Source: Actinomycetes bacterium (GTDB lineage: Bacteria; Actinomycetota; Acidimicrobiia; Acidimicrobiales; RAAP-2). Taken from it: a DNA stretch of 16,268 nt. A program made the translations under genes and the position numbers. The stretch's first letter is position 1. Every line of letters starts with the position of its first letter. Shown here in pieces: positions 1-7,226 of the stretch. Where the stretch lies: NCBI GenBank assembly GCA_021795095.1, contig JAJYPU010000030.1:1-16268 (forward strand), in the 5' to 3' direction. The notes below the pieces were generated by a model. That model had not been told where the DNA came from, did no database searches, and was given only the letters and a program-made list of their open reading frames with translations.

Positions 1-80
1 GGCAATGTCCCCTCTCGGAACCACCGATAGGCGATCTGGGGATGCACCCCTTGTCGGTCTGCCCACTCACTCAAGTTCAT
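1..80 (-). CDS. tnpA: IS607 family serine transposase TnpA, N-terminal fragment (left copy)
   Basis: The ATG is at 80-78 on the minus strand and 26 codons are visible before the window edge. The fragment begins MNLSEWADRQGVHP and continues with AYRWFREGTLP. This is the hallmark MerR-like helix-turn-helix that opens IS607 transposases, in which W, AYRWFR and the G.LP motif are conserved. The catalytic resolvase domain would follow outside the window. The family cuts and rejoins DNA through a covalent serine intermediate and moves as a circular form. The protein identity is confident. Whether this copy is complete and active cannot be seen. Confidence 0.85.
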   Translation of the reverse strand, partial: MNLSEWADRQGVHPQIAYRWFREGTL

Positions 81-124
81 TGCTTCGAAGTCTTGCGTAG
101 CGGTGTCACATCTGGTGGCAACCC
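1..124 (-). mobile_element. IS607-family element, 5' end (left copy, truncated by window edge)
   Basis: Bases 1-124 are an exact reverse complement of 16145-16268. Read on the minus strand, the element begins near base 124 and runs off the left edge. It holds 44 bp of upstream sequence and then the first 26 codons of a serine transposase. Beyond base 124 the two window ends diverge immediately (c at 125 here, t at the matching place on the right), so the element boundary lies at about 122-124. The boundary in element orientation is GGG followed by TTGCC, which fits the GG core used by IS607-type serine recombinases. No target duplication can be judged because the far end of the element is outside the window. 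Confidence 0.8.
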
Positions 125-690
125 CAAGCAAGTGGTCTGTGGGTTCCCCTACCGGTTGCCGATCGCCGTCGCCTGCGGGATCGACCAACGGGGCCAGGTC
201 ATCACGTCGCCCCGTAGCACCGGGTTCAGCGGCATCTCGCCGGCGGCCCTGCAGGTCGACGCCCTCAAGATCGCGCGACAGGACTACCTCGACTATTCAC
301 GCACGTTCCTCTACCCGTCGAACTCGCTGATGGTCAAGACGGGGCTGTGGATCGAACTCGAAGCGATCATCGGGTTCATCGTGGGACTCGGCCTGGCGTC
401 AATGATGGGACAGCGAACGGTCCCGGTCGTGTTGATGATCGTGCCGAGATCGTCTTCACCCCACTGCTATCACACACGGTGATCGCACACCTCATCGACG
501 TTCAGCGAGGTGTCGTCGGTCTCGCCATGGCGCACCTCGAGCCCGGGGGGATGCCCCGCGCATTCGGTAGTGGTGGCGGCGGCGCGTCGATCGTGCAGGA
601 GAGCACCACCGTCGCGGTGCCGGTGGTGCTCGGGTGGCTGGTCGTGTGGTGGGCATCGGGGCGTGGCGCATGGCCACACGCGATGCGTGA
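125..690 (+). pseudogene. ABC-2-type transporter permease remnant, 5'-truncated by IS607 and frameshifted twice
   Basis: Three reading frames joined in order give one recognisable membrane-protein C-terminus. Frame 1 (125 to about 445) contains LWIELEAIIGFIVGLGLASM and MGQRTVPVVLMIV. Frame 2 (about 446 to 650) continues with EIVFTPLLS, HLIDVQRGVVGLAMAHLEPG and ESTTVAVPVVLGWLVVW. Frame 3 (from 655) gives IGAWRMATRDA and stops at TGA 688-690. This order and the GAWRM.TRDA ending match actinobacterial ABC-2-type permease-like proteins as I remember them. Each shift is equivalent to losing one base, near 445 (cc/gag) and near 651-654 (a G run). The N-terminal part is missing at the IS607 junction. 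Without correction, frame 2 runs on to a TGA at 779-781. Real decay is likelier than sequencing error, since the other genes in the window are intact, but errors in G/C runs cannot be excluded. Confidence 0.7.
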
Positions 691-774
691 TGGCAGTGCC
701 GCTCTCGCGCGTCGCCTCCAACGCTGGCTCGCCGACCCCGTGGGGACCGACTGGTCATCGTGGCGTACGCGCCT

Positions 775-820
775 TCAGTGAATCAGTGAATCAGTGAATC
801 AGTGAATCAGTGAATCAGTG
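775..820. repeat. 8-bp tandem repeat (AATCAGTG), 5.75 copies, at a convergent gene junction
   Basis: Five full copies of AATCAGTG occupy 781-820, preceded by a partial TCAGTG at 775-780. Because 8 is not a multiple of 3 and the unit carries TGA on one strand and TCA on the other, the array puts a TGA stop in all six frames. The left-hand reading frame stops at 779-781 and the right-hand SGNH hydrolase stops at 817-815, both inside the array. Such short-unit arrays can vary by slippage. Confidence 0.95.
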
Positions 821-1717
821 AAACGGCGGCGGTAGGACGGCGATGATGGCGTCCGCGATAGCCTCGTAGCCCGCGGCGTTCGGGTGGATGTTGGGACCGT
901 ACGGGGCGGCCGCGCACATCCACGTGAGGTGACAGACGGTCGCCACGTTCGTCGGAACGCGCTTGCCCGACCGGTGGGTGGTCGAGGTCTGGTGCAGGTG
1001 GAAGGCGCCCGCCACGTTGGCCATGGGCATGCCTTGGGACTGATAGATCGTCGCGAGCGTTTGGTCGAGCTGGCTGATGGCCTGGAGACTCGCGCGGGCG
1101 TGGATCCGACCAGTGGTGCCGTTGGCCTCCTGAGCGAGGTACGGGTCGGCGAAACTGAGCCCCACGAACGTTACGTTCGGGCCCGCCGCGGCCTTGAGGA
1201 CCGTGAGGATGCTGGTGAGCTGGGGCGCCATCTGGGCGATGCTCTGCTGCACGCAGGTGGGGTCGACCACATGGGTTCGCAGACAGGGCACGACGGAGTT
1301 GAAGCCGAGGTCGACTGTGACCAGTCCGGTCTGATCGTGATGCGCATTCAAGAACGTGATCGCATCGGCCAACTGGGAGTCGCCTGAGTGGTAGCAACCG
1401 TCCTTGCCGTTGACCATTGTCGCCACCGACTCGCCTGGGCACCCCAGCTCGGTGAGCGTGAGCGATACCCCGTGGCTCGCCTCGTAGGCGAGCAGATCGT
1501 TAGCGAAGCCGTGATGGGTCCGGTAACCGGTGGGGTGGCGCGGCGTGGGCTGGACACCGACGGACACCGACGCGCCGATGTCGAGGTAGAAACCGTTCGT
1601 GATCGTGGCCGCCCCGGCGGCGCCGACGCCGCTGACGACTCCCGCTCCGGCGAGCATGGTCAGCGCGGCCGTAAGCACGGCGACACCACGCGTGAACACT
1701 CGTTGGAAACGCACCAC
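815..1717 (-). CDS. Secreted SGNH/GDSL-type hydrolase (SGNH 1)
   Basis: A 300-residue protein from GTG 1717. That start has AAGGAG five bases upstream (1728-1723) and gives an N-terminus matching the length of its paralogue at 6327-7226. An ATG at 1783 with GAGGGG upstream is the alternative and adds 22 residues. Residues 1-38 form a signal peptide (RFQRVFTR, a hydrophobic stretch, then GAAGAA). Block I is YLDIGASVSVG with the nucleophile at Ser50, so the usual GDS is GAS. GCPGES (92-97) gives the block II glycine and GFNS (138-141) supplies Asn140, where the usual Asp is Ser. NIHPNAAGY carries His278. Six cysteines (93, 108, 145, 155, 262, 268) are conserved in the paralogue, suggesting three disulfides outside the cell. 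It is the last gene of the minus-strand run, downstream of the acyltransferase. The substrate is unknown; an O-acyl esterase or transferase role is inferred. Confidence 0.85.
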   Translation of the reverse strand: MVRFQRVFTRGVAVLTAALTMLAGAGVVSGVGAAGAATITNGFYLDIGASVSVGVQPTPRHPTGYRTHHGFANDLLAYEASHGVSLTLTELGCPGESVATMVNGKDGCYHSGDSQLADAITFLNAHHDQTGLVTVDLGFNSVVPCLRTHVVDPTCVQQSIAQMAPQLTSILTVLKAAAGPNVTFVGLSFADPYLAQEANGTTGRIHARASLQAISQLDQTLATIYQSQGMPMANVAGAFHLHQTSTTHRSGKRVPTNVATVCHLTWMCAAAPYGPNIHPNAAGYEAIADAIIAVLPPPFH

Positions 1718-1783
1718 TCGGACTCCTTGACGTTCGTAGCGCGACGGAGACCCGTGTTGAGCCTCCGTCGCGGATCCATTCAT

Positions 1784-1870
1784 TGACCCCTCTACGGTAC
1801 GGCAAAAATCGAGCGAGATGGACGTGTGTCACGAAGAAATGCATAAGAATTAAGGGTTCTGACGCCCGCG
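1784..1870 (-). other. AT-rich intergenic gap between acyltransferase and SGNH 1
   Basis: This 87-bp gap contains an A/T-rich island at about 1835-1860 (reading agaaatgcataagaattaag) in otherwise GC-rich DNA. It lies directly upstream of SGNH 1 on the minus strand, so an internal promoter for that gene is possible. I could not align a convincing -35/-10 pair. If ATG 1783 is not the start, 1718-1783 is also untranslated leader. Confidence 0.25.
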
Positions 1871-3106
1871 CTAGGGCTCGACGACGTCCATCGGTCCGTC
1901 GGCGATGTCGCCGCGTTCGACCACGGCCGGGAGCTGACGGCGCGGCCACAGGCTGGCCCAGGTCGCCCGGCTGCGGCCGGTGACACCCTTGGCGACCCAA
2001 GTTCTCGCCATGAGCGCGGTGAACACGAAGCCGACGCTGTAGACGATCACGAGGGCGAGCGGAGCGGCGACCTGCCAGGGGATGTGGACTCCGCTCGCGG
2101 CGCGAAGTCGAACGAGCGCGGGGATCCACACCATCTGCGAGAGGTAGACGCCATAAGAGTTGTCTGAACCTGACTGGACCATGGCACGGATCCGGGCCCG
2201 GCGTGCCGGGGCGGTCAGGTAGACCCCGAGCAGGTAGACGCAGAGGATGGCGCCGATGTTGTAGGGGATGATCAGGGGCGAGAAGACGTAGACACCGGTA
2301 CGCAGGTAGGCCGGCAGGACGTGGGTGGCACCGACGTAGGTCAGGACCTCCGCGAGTGCCATGGCGGCCAGGGTCCCCCCGAGGATCAGCGCGACGTGCT
2401 GGACGATCCACTGGTGGATCTCGTCGAGGTGGAGCGCCACGATGACGCCACCGACGATGTAGATGACGTAGGAAAGGATGAGGCGGGTCTGCAGGAGTCC
2501 CGACACCGAGAGCACGGAGTGGTGCGAGCTCACCCACGCGCCGTAGGCCACTTGCCAGAGCAGGGCGCCCACCATCATCCGCCAGTGCCACGTCGGGTGG
2601 CGTCGGATGAACCGGAGCATGAGCGGGAAGAGGACGTAGAACTCACCGATGACGAGCAGGTAATAGAGGTGGTAGTAGCCGGTCGCGGTGAGGTGAGTCA
2701 GGATGCGTAGGCCGCTCCAGCTGAACACGCGCGCGGTGTCAAAGGCGTAGTAGGGGAACGTCGAGCGGGTGTTGAGCGACGTGTAGAGGAAGTAGAGCAC
2801 CGTCCAGGTTAGATACGGCACGCCGACCGACATGAAGCGCCGCTTCGCGTAGGGCAGGATTGCGACCGTGGTCGTGCTGCGGTAGCTGTAGGTGAGCATG
2901 CACGCCGAGACGAAGAGGAACGCGTCGCGGGAGAATCGGGTCAACATGATCAGGCCGACGACTGTGGTGCTCGTCGCCAGCGGTGCGAAGAAGATGAGGG
3001 CGTGCGTGGAGATGACGGCCGCCTGCTTGACCGGCCGCATTGCGTCGATGTGGTCCAGACGGCGACGGGTGCCCGAGGGGGGCGCCGCTGGCTCGGGGGC
3101 ACTCAT
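1871..3106 (-). CDS. Acyltransferase 3 (AT3/OafA-like) integral membrane protein
   Basis: A 411-residue multi-spanning protein of acyltransferase family 3, which moves acyl groups from cytoplasmic acyl-CoA to carbohydrate or other acceptors at or across the membrane. The N-terminus carries LDHIDAMRP and then the family's R-x10-H signature, with Arg24 and His35 in ISTHAL. About ten hydrophobic segments follow. Aromatic motifs such as GYYHLYYLLVIGEFYVLFP sit in the middle, and SYGVYLSQM lies near the last helices. The cytoplasmic tail is basic and proline-rich. No SGNH domain is fused, but a separate secreted SGNH gene follows downstream. The ATG at 3106 has no clear SD and lies 28 bp after the ligase stop, so coupled translation is likely. 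The acceptor is unknown. Confidence 0.85.
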   Translation of the reverse strand: MSAPEPAAPPSGTRRRLDHIDAMRPVKQAAVISTHALIFFAPLATSTTVVGLIMLTRFSRDAFLFVSACMLTYSYRSTTTVAILPYAKRRFMSVGVPYLTWTVLYFLYTSLNTRSTFPYYAFDTARVFSWSGLRILTHLTATGYYHLYYLLVIGEFYVLFPLMLRFIRRHPTWHWRMMVGALLWQVAYGAWVSSHHSVLSVSGLLQTRLILSYVIYIVGGVIVALHLDEIHQWIVQHVALILGGTLAAMALAEVLTYVGATHVLPAYLRTGVYVFSPLIIPYNIGAILCVYLLGVYLTAPARRARIRAMVQSGSDNSYGVYLSQMVWIPALVRLRAASGVHIPWQVAAPLALVIVYSVGFVFTALMARTWVAKGVTGRSRATWASLWPRRQLPAVVERGDIADGPMDVVEP

Positions 3107-3134
3107 CGGCGAACCGCTGATGACGAACGCATCA

Positions 3135-4646
3135 TCACCTGATGTCCATCGTGGAGATCACGTCGAGCGGTTCGCTCGTCAAGCGATGCTTTTGGATCTT
3201 GCCGGTCGCGTGGGCGGGTAGCTGGGCGACCACTGTGAAGGAGACGGGCCAGTGCGTCTTTGGGAACCCCTCGGTGACGATGCGGCGAAGTTGGGCCAGC
3301 ACCGAGTCGCGGTCGCAGCTCTCGGCCAGTTCCACGTACGCCGTGGGTACCTCGCCGAAGACGTCATCGGGTAGGGCGATGACCGCCACACCGCGCACAT
3401 GCTCGATTCCGAGGAGTGCGTCTTCGAGCTCGCGCGGGAAGATCTTCTCGCCGCCCCGATTGATCACGTCGTCGTTTCGTCCGACGAGGTAGAGGTAGCC
3501 GTCCTCGTCGAGGTAGCCGAGGTCGCCGGTGCGCAACCACCCGTCGGCGCTGAAACGGTCCTCGTAGCCGACGCTCTCGTAGCGCGTGATCACTGACGGT
3601 CCGCGTATCTCAACGTGGCCGACGATGGTAGACGGCACCGTTGGATCGGACTCGTCCTCGGCGAAGGGCACGATGCGCAACTCCACACCGACCGGGACGC
3701 CAGCCGAGCCGGGTTTGTGTTCCCCGTCAAGGGGATTGGCGCTGATCTGACTCGCGGCCTCGGTCATGCCGTAGGACTCGATCACCGGGATGGCGACGGT
3801 GGACTGGAACTGCGCGAAGACGGCCGGAGAGAGCGGCGCGGACGCCGAGCGGACGAATCGGATGCGCTCGGCGATGACCTCGGTCTCTCTCAGGTTGGAC
3901 AGCCGGGCGATGATCGCCGGCACCGCGTTGATCCACGTGACCTCGTACTGGTCGGCCAGCGCCCAGAAGTCGGTGCGATGGAACCGCTCGTCCAAGACCA
4001 GGGACGAGCCGGCGACGAGGGACGCCAACAGGCCGACGACTTCGGCGTTGATGTGCCAGAGCGGGAGGGGATTGAGACCGCGGTCGGCCGGGGTGAGCTG
4101 ATTGTGTGTCGCGATGAGTGTGGCGGTATGGAGCAGTTGCGCGGCGGGCAACGCCATGACCTTGGGCGTGCCCGTCGTGCCCGAGGAGGCGAGGATCACC
4201 CCACCAGTGTCGAGCGGCGCGGCGCCGGTCGCCGACACAGACGTCGGCATCGTGCGAACGTCATGCCAGTTCGGGGTGACCGTGCCGGGGCGGTCAAGAT
4301 CGCTGAAGACTGCGCGCACCCCGAGACGTCGGAGTCGGGCGTTGAGGGTATCGACGTTGATCGGGTTCATGGTGGGGTCCAATGGGGCGACCCAGAGGCC
4401 GCAAGCGATGATGTCGAGGAACGCCTGCGCGAACTCGAGGGGGTCGCGGATGAGGAGTCCTACCCGGTCGCCGCTGCGCAAGGCGAGTTCACTCAGTCGC
4501 GAGGACCACCACGCCCTCGCCCGCTCGAGGTCGCCAAAGGACACGACGTCGCTGGAGCGCAGACGCAGGAGGTACGGTGCGTCCCCGTACTGTTCGGACC
4601 GTCGCGCGATCAGAGCGCTCAGGGACTGCGAGTGCGGTTCGCTCAC
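3135..4646 (-). CDS. AMP-forming acyl-CoA ligase (class I adenylate-forming enzyme)
   Basis: A 503-residue enzyme that activates a carboxylic acid with ATP and joins it to CoA. The start is GTG 4646 with GAGGAG four bases upstream. Motifs appear in canonical order: the P-loop SSGTTGTPK (154-162), SYGMTEAASQ (291-300), TGDLGYLDEDGYLYLVGR (373-390), GGEKIFPRELE (398-408) and the C-terminal TGKIQK with the catalytic lysine at 483. The stretch NPLDGEHKPGSAGVPVG resembles the Pcs60/AAE3 branch, where oxalyl-CoA synthetases are found. The acid is therefore probably small, but it cannot be named. The gene lies between the aldehyde dehydrogenase and the acyltransferase on the same strand, so supplying acyl-CoA to AT3 is a plausible role. 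Confidence 0.9.
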   Translation of the reverse strand: MSEPHSQSLSALIARRSEQYGDAPYLLRLRSSDVVSFGDLERARAWWSSRLSELALRSGDRVGLLIRDPLEFAQAFLDIIACGLWVAPLDPTMNPINVDTLNARLRRLGVRAVFSDLDRPGTVTPNWHDVRTMPTSVSATGAAPLDTGGVILASSGTTGTPKVMALPAAQLLHTATLIATHNQLTPADRGLNPLPLWHINAEVVGLLASLVAGSSLVLDERFHRTDFWALADQYEVTWINAVPAIIARLSNLRETEVIAERIRFVRSASAPLSPAVFAQFQSTVAIPVIESYGMTEAASQISANPLDGEHKPGSAGVPVGVELRIVPFAEDESDPTVPSTIVGHVEIRGPSVITRYESVGYEDRFSADGWLRTGDLGYLDEDGYLYLVGRNDDVINRGGEKIFPRELEDALLGIEHVRGVAVIALPDDVFGEVPTAYVELAESCDRDSVLAQLRRIVTEGFPKTHWPVSFTVVAQLPAHATGKIQKHRLTSEPLDVISTMDIR

Positions 4647-4738
4647 GAGACTCCTCGGGCACTCACCCGTCGTTTTGGGACGCGACGGAACGGGCGGGTG
4701 CCGTGCTGCGTTGCGGGGTTCGCTCGGTGGTGGCGCAT

Positions 4739-6238
4739 TCAGTGGGTCTGGGTCCAGACTGCCTTAGTTTCGAGGAACTCATCGATGTGCTCGACGCCGC
4801 CCTCGCGGCCGTAGCCGCTCATCCGGTAGCCCCCGAAGGGAACGGCGGGGTCCATCTGGCCGTAGCAGTTGACCCAGACAGTTCCGGTGCGCAGGACCCT
4901 CACGGTCCGAGTGGCCTTGGTGAGGTCGTTGGTCCACACGCCGCCGCCCAGACCGAAGGGACTGGCGTTGGCGAGCTTGACGACGGACTCATAGTCGTCG
5001 AAGGCCATGACCGAGACGACCGGTCCGAAGATCTCCTCTTTGGCGACGCGCATGTCGTTGTCCACGTCAGTGAAGATCGTCGGCGCGACGAAATAACCCT
5101 TGGCGTAGTCACCATCGGTGAGTCTTGAACCCCCGGTGTAGACGGCGGCCCCCTCGGCGCGTCCGACATCGAAGTAGCCGGTCACACGTTCGAGCTGGGT
5201 CTGTGAGACGAGTGGCCCGAGCTGGGTGGCGTCGTCGAGCCCGTTGCCCACGGTGAGTGAGTCCGTGTAGGACGACATGGCCCGCACGAAGTCGTCGTAG
5301 ATGCCCCGTTCAACGAAGAGCCGTGTGCCTGCGCTGCACACCTGTCCCGAGTTGGTGAAGGCAGCCATCGCCGAACCGGGGACCGCGAGGTCGAGGTCGG
5401 CGTCGTTGAAGACGATGTTGGGTGACTTGCCGCCGAGCTCCAGTGTCACGCGCTTTAAGGTGGTGGCGGCAGCACGCACGATAGCCTGGCCCGTCGCGGT
5501 CGACCCGGTGAAGGCGATCTTGTCGACGCCGGAGTGGACGCTCAGCGCGGCGCCGGCTGTCTCGCCGTATCCCGTCACGACGTTGACCACGCCGTTGGGC
5601 AGGCCGGCCTCGAGGAGCATCTCGCCCAGCCAGAGCGCGCTGAGGGATGATTCCTCGGCGGGCTTGAGCACGACGGTGCAGCCCGCGGCGAGGGCGGCGC
5701 CGACCTTCCAGATGAAGGCGATGTGGGGGTTGTTCCAAGGGATGATGGCACCGACCACGCCAACGGGTTCGCGCAACGTCTGGGTATGGAAGTTGCCCGG
5801 GATCGAATTGGCGATGGTCTCGCCACGCAGCGCCGTAGTGAGACCAGCGTAGAAGCGGGCCATTCCGACCGCCCGGCGCAGGTTGCCACGCATGCGCTGG
5901 ATCGGAGCGCCCATGTCAAGAGTGTCCAAGACCGCCAGGTCCTCGTGTCGCGACTCGACCAGGTCGGCGAAGCGCAGCATGATCCGTTGGCGGTCGAAGG
6001 GCTTCATCGTCGACCACGGGCCGTCGTCAAAGGCGCGACGCGCGGCCGCGACCGCCCGGTCGACGTCGGACGCGTCACCGGCGGGAAGGCGCGCGAGCAG
6101 CTGTCCCGTCGCCGGATTGAGCGTGTCAAACGTCTCGCCCGAGATGGCTGGGACGAATGCGCCATCGATCAGCATCGATGCAAGGCCACCAGTGACGAAT
6201 CGCTCAATCGCCGAGGGGACGGAGACTTCCTGTGGCAT
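4739..6238 (-). CDS. NAD(P)-dependent aldehyde dehydrogenase
   Basis: A full-length 499-residue ALDH superfamily enzyme that oxidises an aldehyde to the acid. Visible landmarks are PWNNP (Asn169), LKPAE (Lys192), FTGSTATG (243-250), LELGGKSPN with general base Glu267, GQVCSAGTR with nucleophile Cys301, EEIFGP with coenzyme-binding Glu402, and PFGGYRMSGYGREGG near the C-terminus. Every catalytic residue is present. The ATG at 6238 has AAGGGG seven bases upstream, and its A is shared with the TGA of a small ORF (TGATG). The next gene is an acyl-CoA ligase, so the product acid may be activated directly. The pattern resembles betaine- and aromatic-aldehyde dehydrogenases, but the substrate cannot be assigned. 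Confidence 0.93.
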   Translation of the reverse strand: MPQEVSVPSAIERFVTGGLASMLIDGAFVPAISGETFDTLNPATGQLLARLPAGDASDVDRAVAAARRAFDDGPWSTMKPFDRQRIMLRFADLVESRHEDLAVLDTLDMGAPIQRMRGNLRRAVGMARFYAGLTTALRGETIANSIPGNFHTQTLREPVGVVGAIIPWNNPHIAFIWKVGAALAAGCTVVLKPAEESSLSALWLGEMLLEAGLPNGVVNVVTGYGETAGAALSVHSGVDKIAFTGSTATGQAIVRAAATTLKRVTLELGGKSPNIVFNDADLDLAVPGSAMAAFTNSGQVCSAGTRLFVERGIYDDFVRAMSSYTDSLTVGNGLDDATQLGPLVSQTQLERVTGYFDVGRAEGAAVYTGGSRLTDGDYAKGYFVAPTIFTDVDNDMRVAKEEIFGPVVSVMAFDDYESVVKLANASPFGLGGGVWTNDLTKATRTVRVLRTGTVWVNCYGQMDPAVPFGGYRMSGYGREGGVEHIDEFLETKAVWTQTH

Positions 6239-6309
6239 CAGTGGCCCCTTCGCTCAGTGTCGGTGGAGACCGTTACGGCCCCAGTCCTCGTAACCGGCGG
6301 CGTCGTCAC
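6238..6309 (-). CDS. Putative 23-residue leader peptide coupled to aldehyde dehydrogenase
   Basis: GTG 6309 is preceded by a strong GAGGAG (6319-6314) with a 4-base spacer. The frame runs 23 codons and ends in a TGA that shares its A with the aldehyde dehydrogenase ATG (TGATG at 6240-6236). An in-frame ATG at 6321 also exists but has no SD of its own. The peptide is threonine- and valine-rich (TTPPVTRTGAVTVSTDTERR) with no recognised family. The strong SD together with the stop-start overlap suggests that it is translated and feeds ribosomes into the dehydrogenase gene. It could equally be a chance frame, since the dehydrogenase has its own SD. Confidence 0.4.
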   Translation of the reverse strand: MTTPPVTRTGAVTVSTDTERRGH

Positions 6310-6326
6310 GGTGCTCCTCATAAAAG

Positions 6327-7226
6327 TTAGCCCCGCCACGGCGCTGGCAACGCCGCCTCGATGGCCGCGGCGATGACGCGGTATCCCGCGTTGTTGGGGT
6401 GGTCGTCGGGCCCGAAGGGATAGCCCGCGCAGTTCCAGGTCAGCTGGCAGGTCCTCGCCACATTCAACGGCACGACGCCGACGCCCTTCAACGCCACGGG
6501 ATTGCGATTGTCCAGCTGGTAGGCGCCCGCCACGTTGGCCACCGGGATGTTCGACGCGTGATACAGGCGCACGAGGTCACTGTCGAGTGTCGACATCACC
6601 TGGAGGGTTCGAGTGGCGACCGCCACGTGGATGCCCCCTCGTAGGTACTTCGAGAGGAACGGATCGCTGTAGTCGAGGCCGATGAAGTGGACGTTGGGTC
6701 CCGCGGCCGATTTGAGCGCGGCGAGCACCGGCGTGAGGTCGCGGGTCACGTTCGCCAAACCCGTGGCGACACACGCCTCGTCGACGACGGCGGTGTTGAG
6801 GCAGGGACGCACGTCGTTAAAGCCCAGGTCGATGGTCACGAGGCCGACGGCGTCGTGATTGGCCTGGAGGAACTGTTCGGCGGTGAGCAGTTGGCGCTGG
6901 GGCAGCGTGTAGCAGTGGTCGCCACTGAGGAGCATCGACTCGACGGTCTCACCGGGGCAGCCGATCTGTCGCAACTGCAGGTCGACGCCCTTAGTCGATA
7001 GGTAGTTGACGACGTCGTTGGCGTAGCCGGTGTCCGTGCGGTGGCCGTTGTGCTTGGGAATGCCAGTCGGCTGGAATCCCAACGACGACGACGCGCCGAC
7101 GTCGAGGTAGAAGCCCGAGGTCACCGTGGCGCTCGATCCGGCGAAGGGGTGCAGGAGCAGGTAGGTGCCGATCACGGCGGCGACGATGACGACAATCGCG
7201 AGCCGTCGGACAAGCTGCAAGAACAC
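6327..7226 (-). CDS. Membrane-anchored or secreted SGNH/GDSL-type hydrolase (SGNH 2)
   Basis: A 299-residue paralogue of SGNH 1 from GTG 7226. In-frame ATGs further upstream (such as 7277) would only add residues lacking signal-peptide character. No SD is obvious, so the start is uncertain. Residues 9-26 form a hydrophobic segment after LVRR with no clear cleavage site, so the protein may stay anchored. Block I is YLDVGASSSLGFQP with Ser46. GCPGET (89-94) gives block II, GFND supplies Asn137, and DDHPNNAGY supplies His276. The catalytic blocks are closer to consensus than in SGNH 1. The six cysteines (90, 105, 142, 152, 260, 266) match SGNH 1 in spacing. It is the first gene of the minus-strand run and faces the divergent ABC importer. 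It probably hydrolyses or transfers ester-linked acyl groups outside the membrane. Confidence 0.85.
   Translation of the reverse strand: MFLQLVRRLAIVVIVAAVIGTYLLLHPFAGSSATVTSGFYLDVGASSSLGFQPTGIPKHNGHRTDTGYANDVVNYLSTKGVDLQLRQIGCPGETVESMLLSGDHCYTLPQRQLLTAEQFLQANHDAVGLVTIDLGFNDVRPCLNTAVVDEACVATGLANVTRDLTPVLAALKSAAGPNVHFIGLDYSDPFLSKYLRGGIHVAVATRTLQVMSTLDSDLVRLYHASNIPVANVAGAYQLDNRNPVALKGVGVVPLNVARTCQLTWNCAGYPFGPDDHPNNAGYRVIAAAIEAALPAPWRG

Noticed and set aside
1552..1571. 10-bp direct repeat (GGACACCGAC twice) over the SGNH 1 catalytic serine region
   Set aside because: The paralogue has the same block length there without the repeat, so it is not a recent insertion. Most likely codon coincidence in a Ser-Val-rich stretch.
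4643..4738. 31-codon frame filling the gap between aldehyde dehydrogenase and ligase, starting right after TGA and ending in a GTGA overlap
   Set aside because: It has no SD, an extremely arginine-rich composition, and simply continues the dehydrogenase frame past its stop. The overlap geometry is suggestive but the support is too weak for a gene call.
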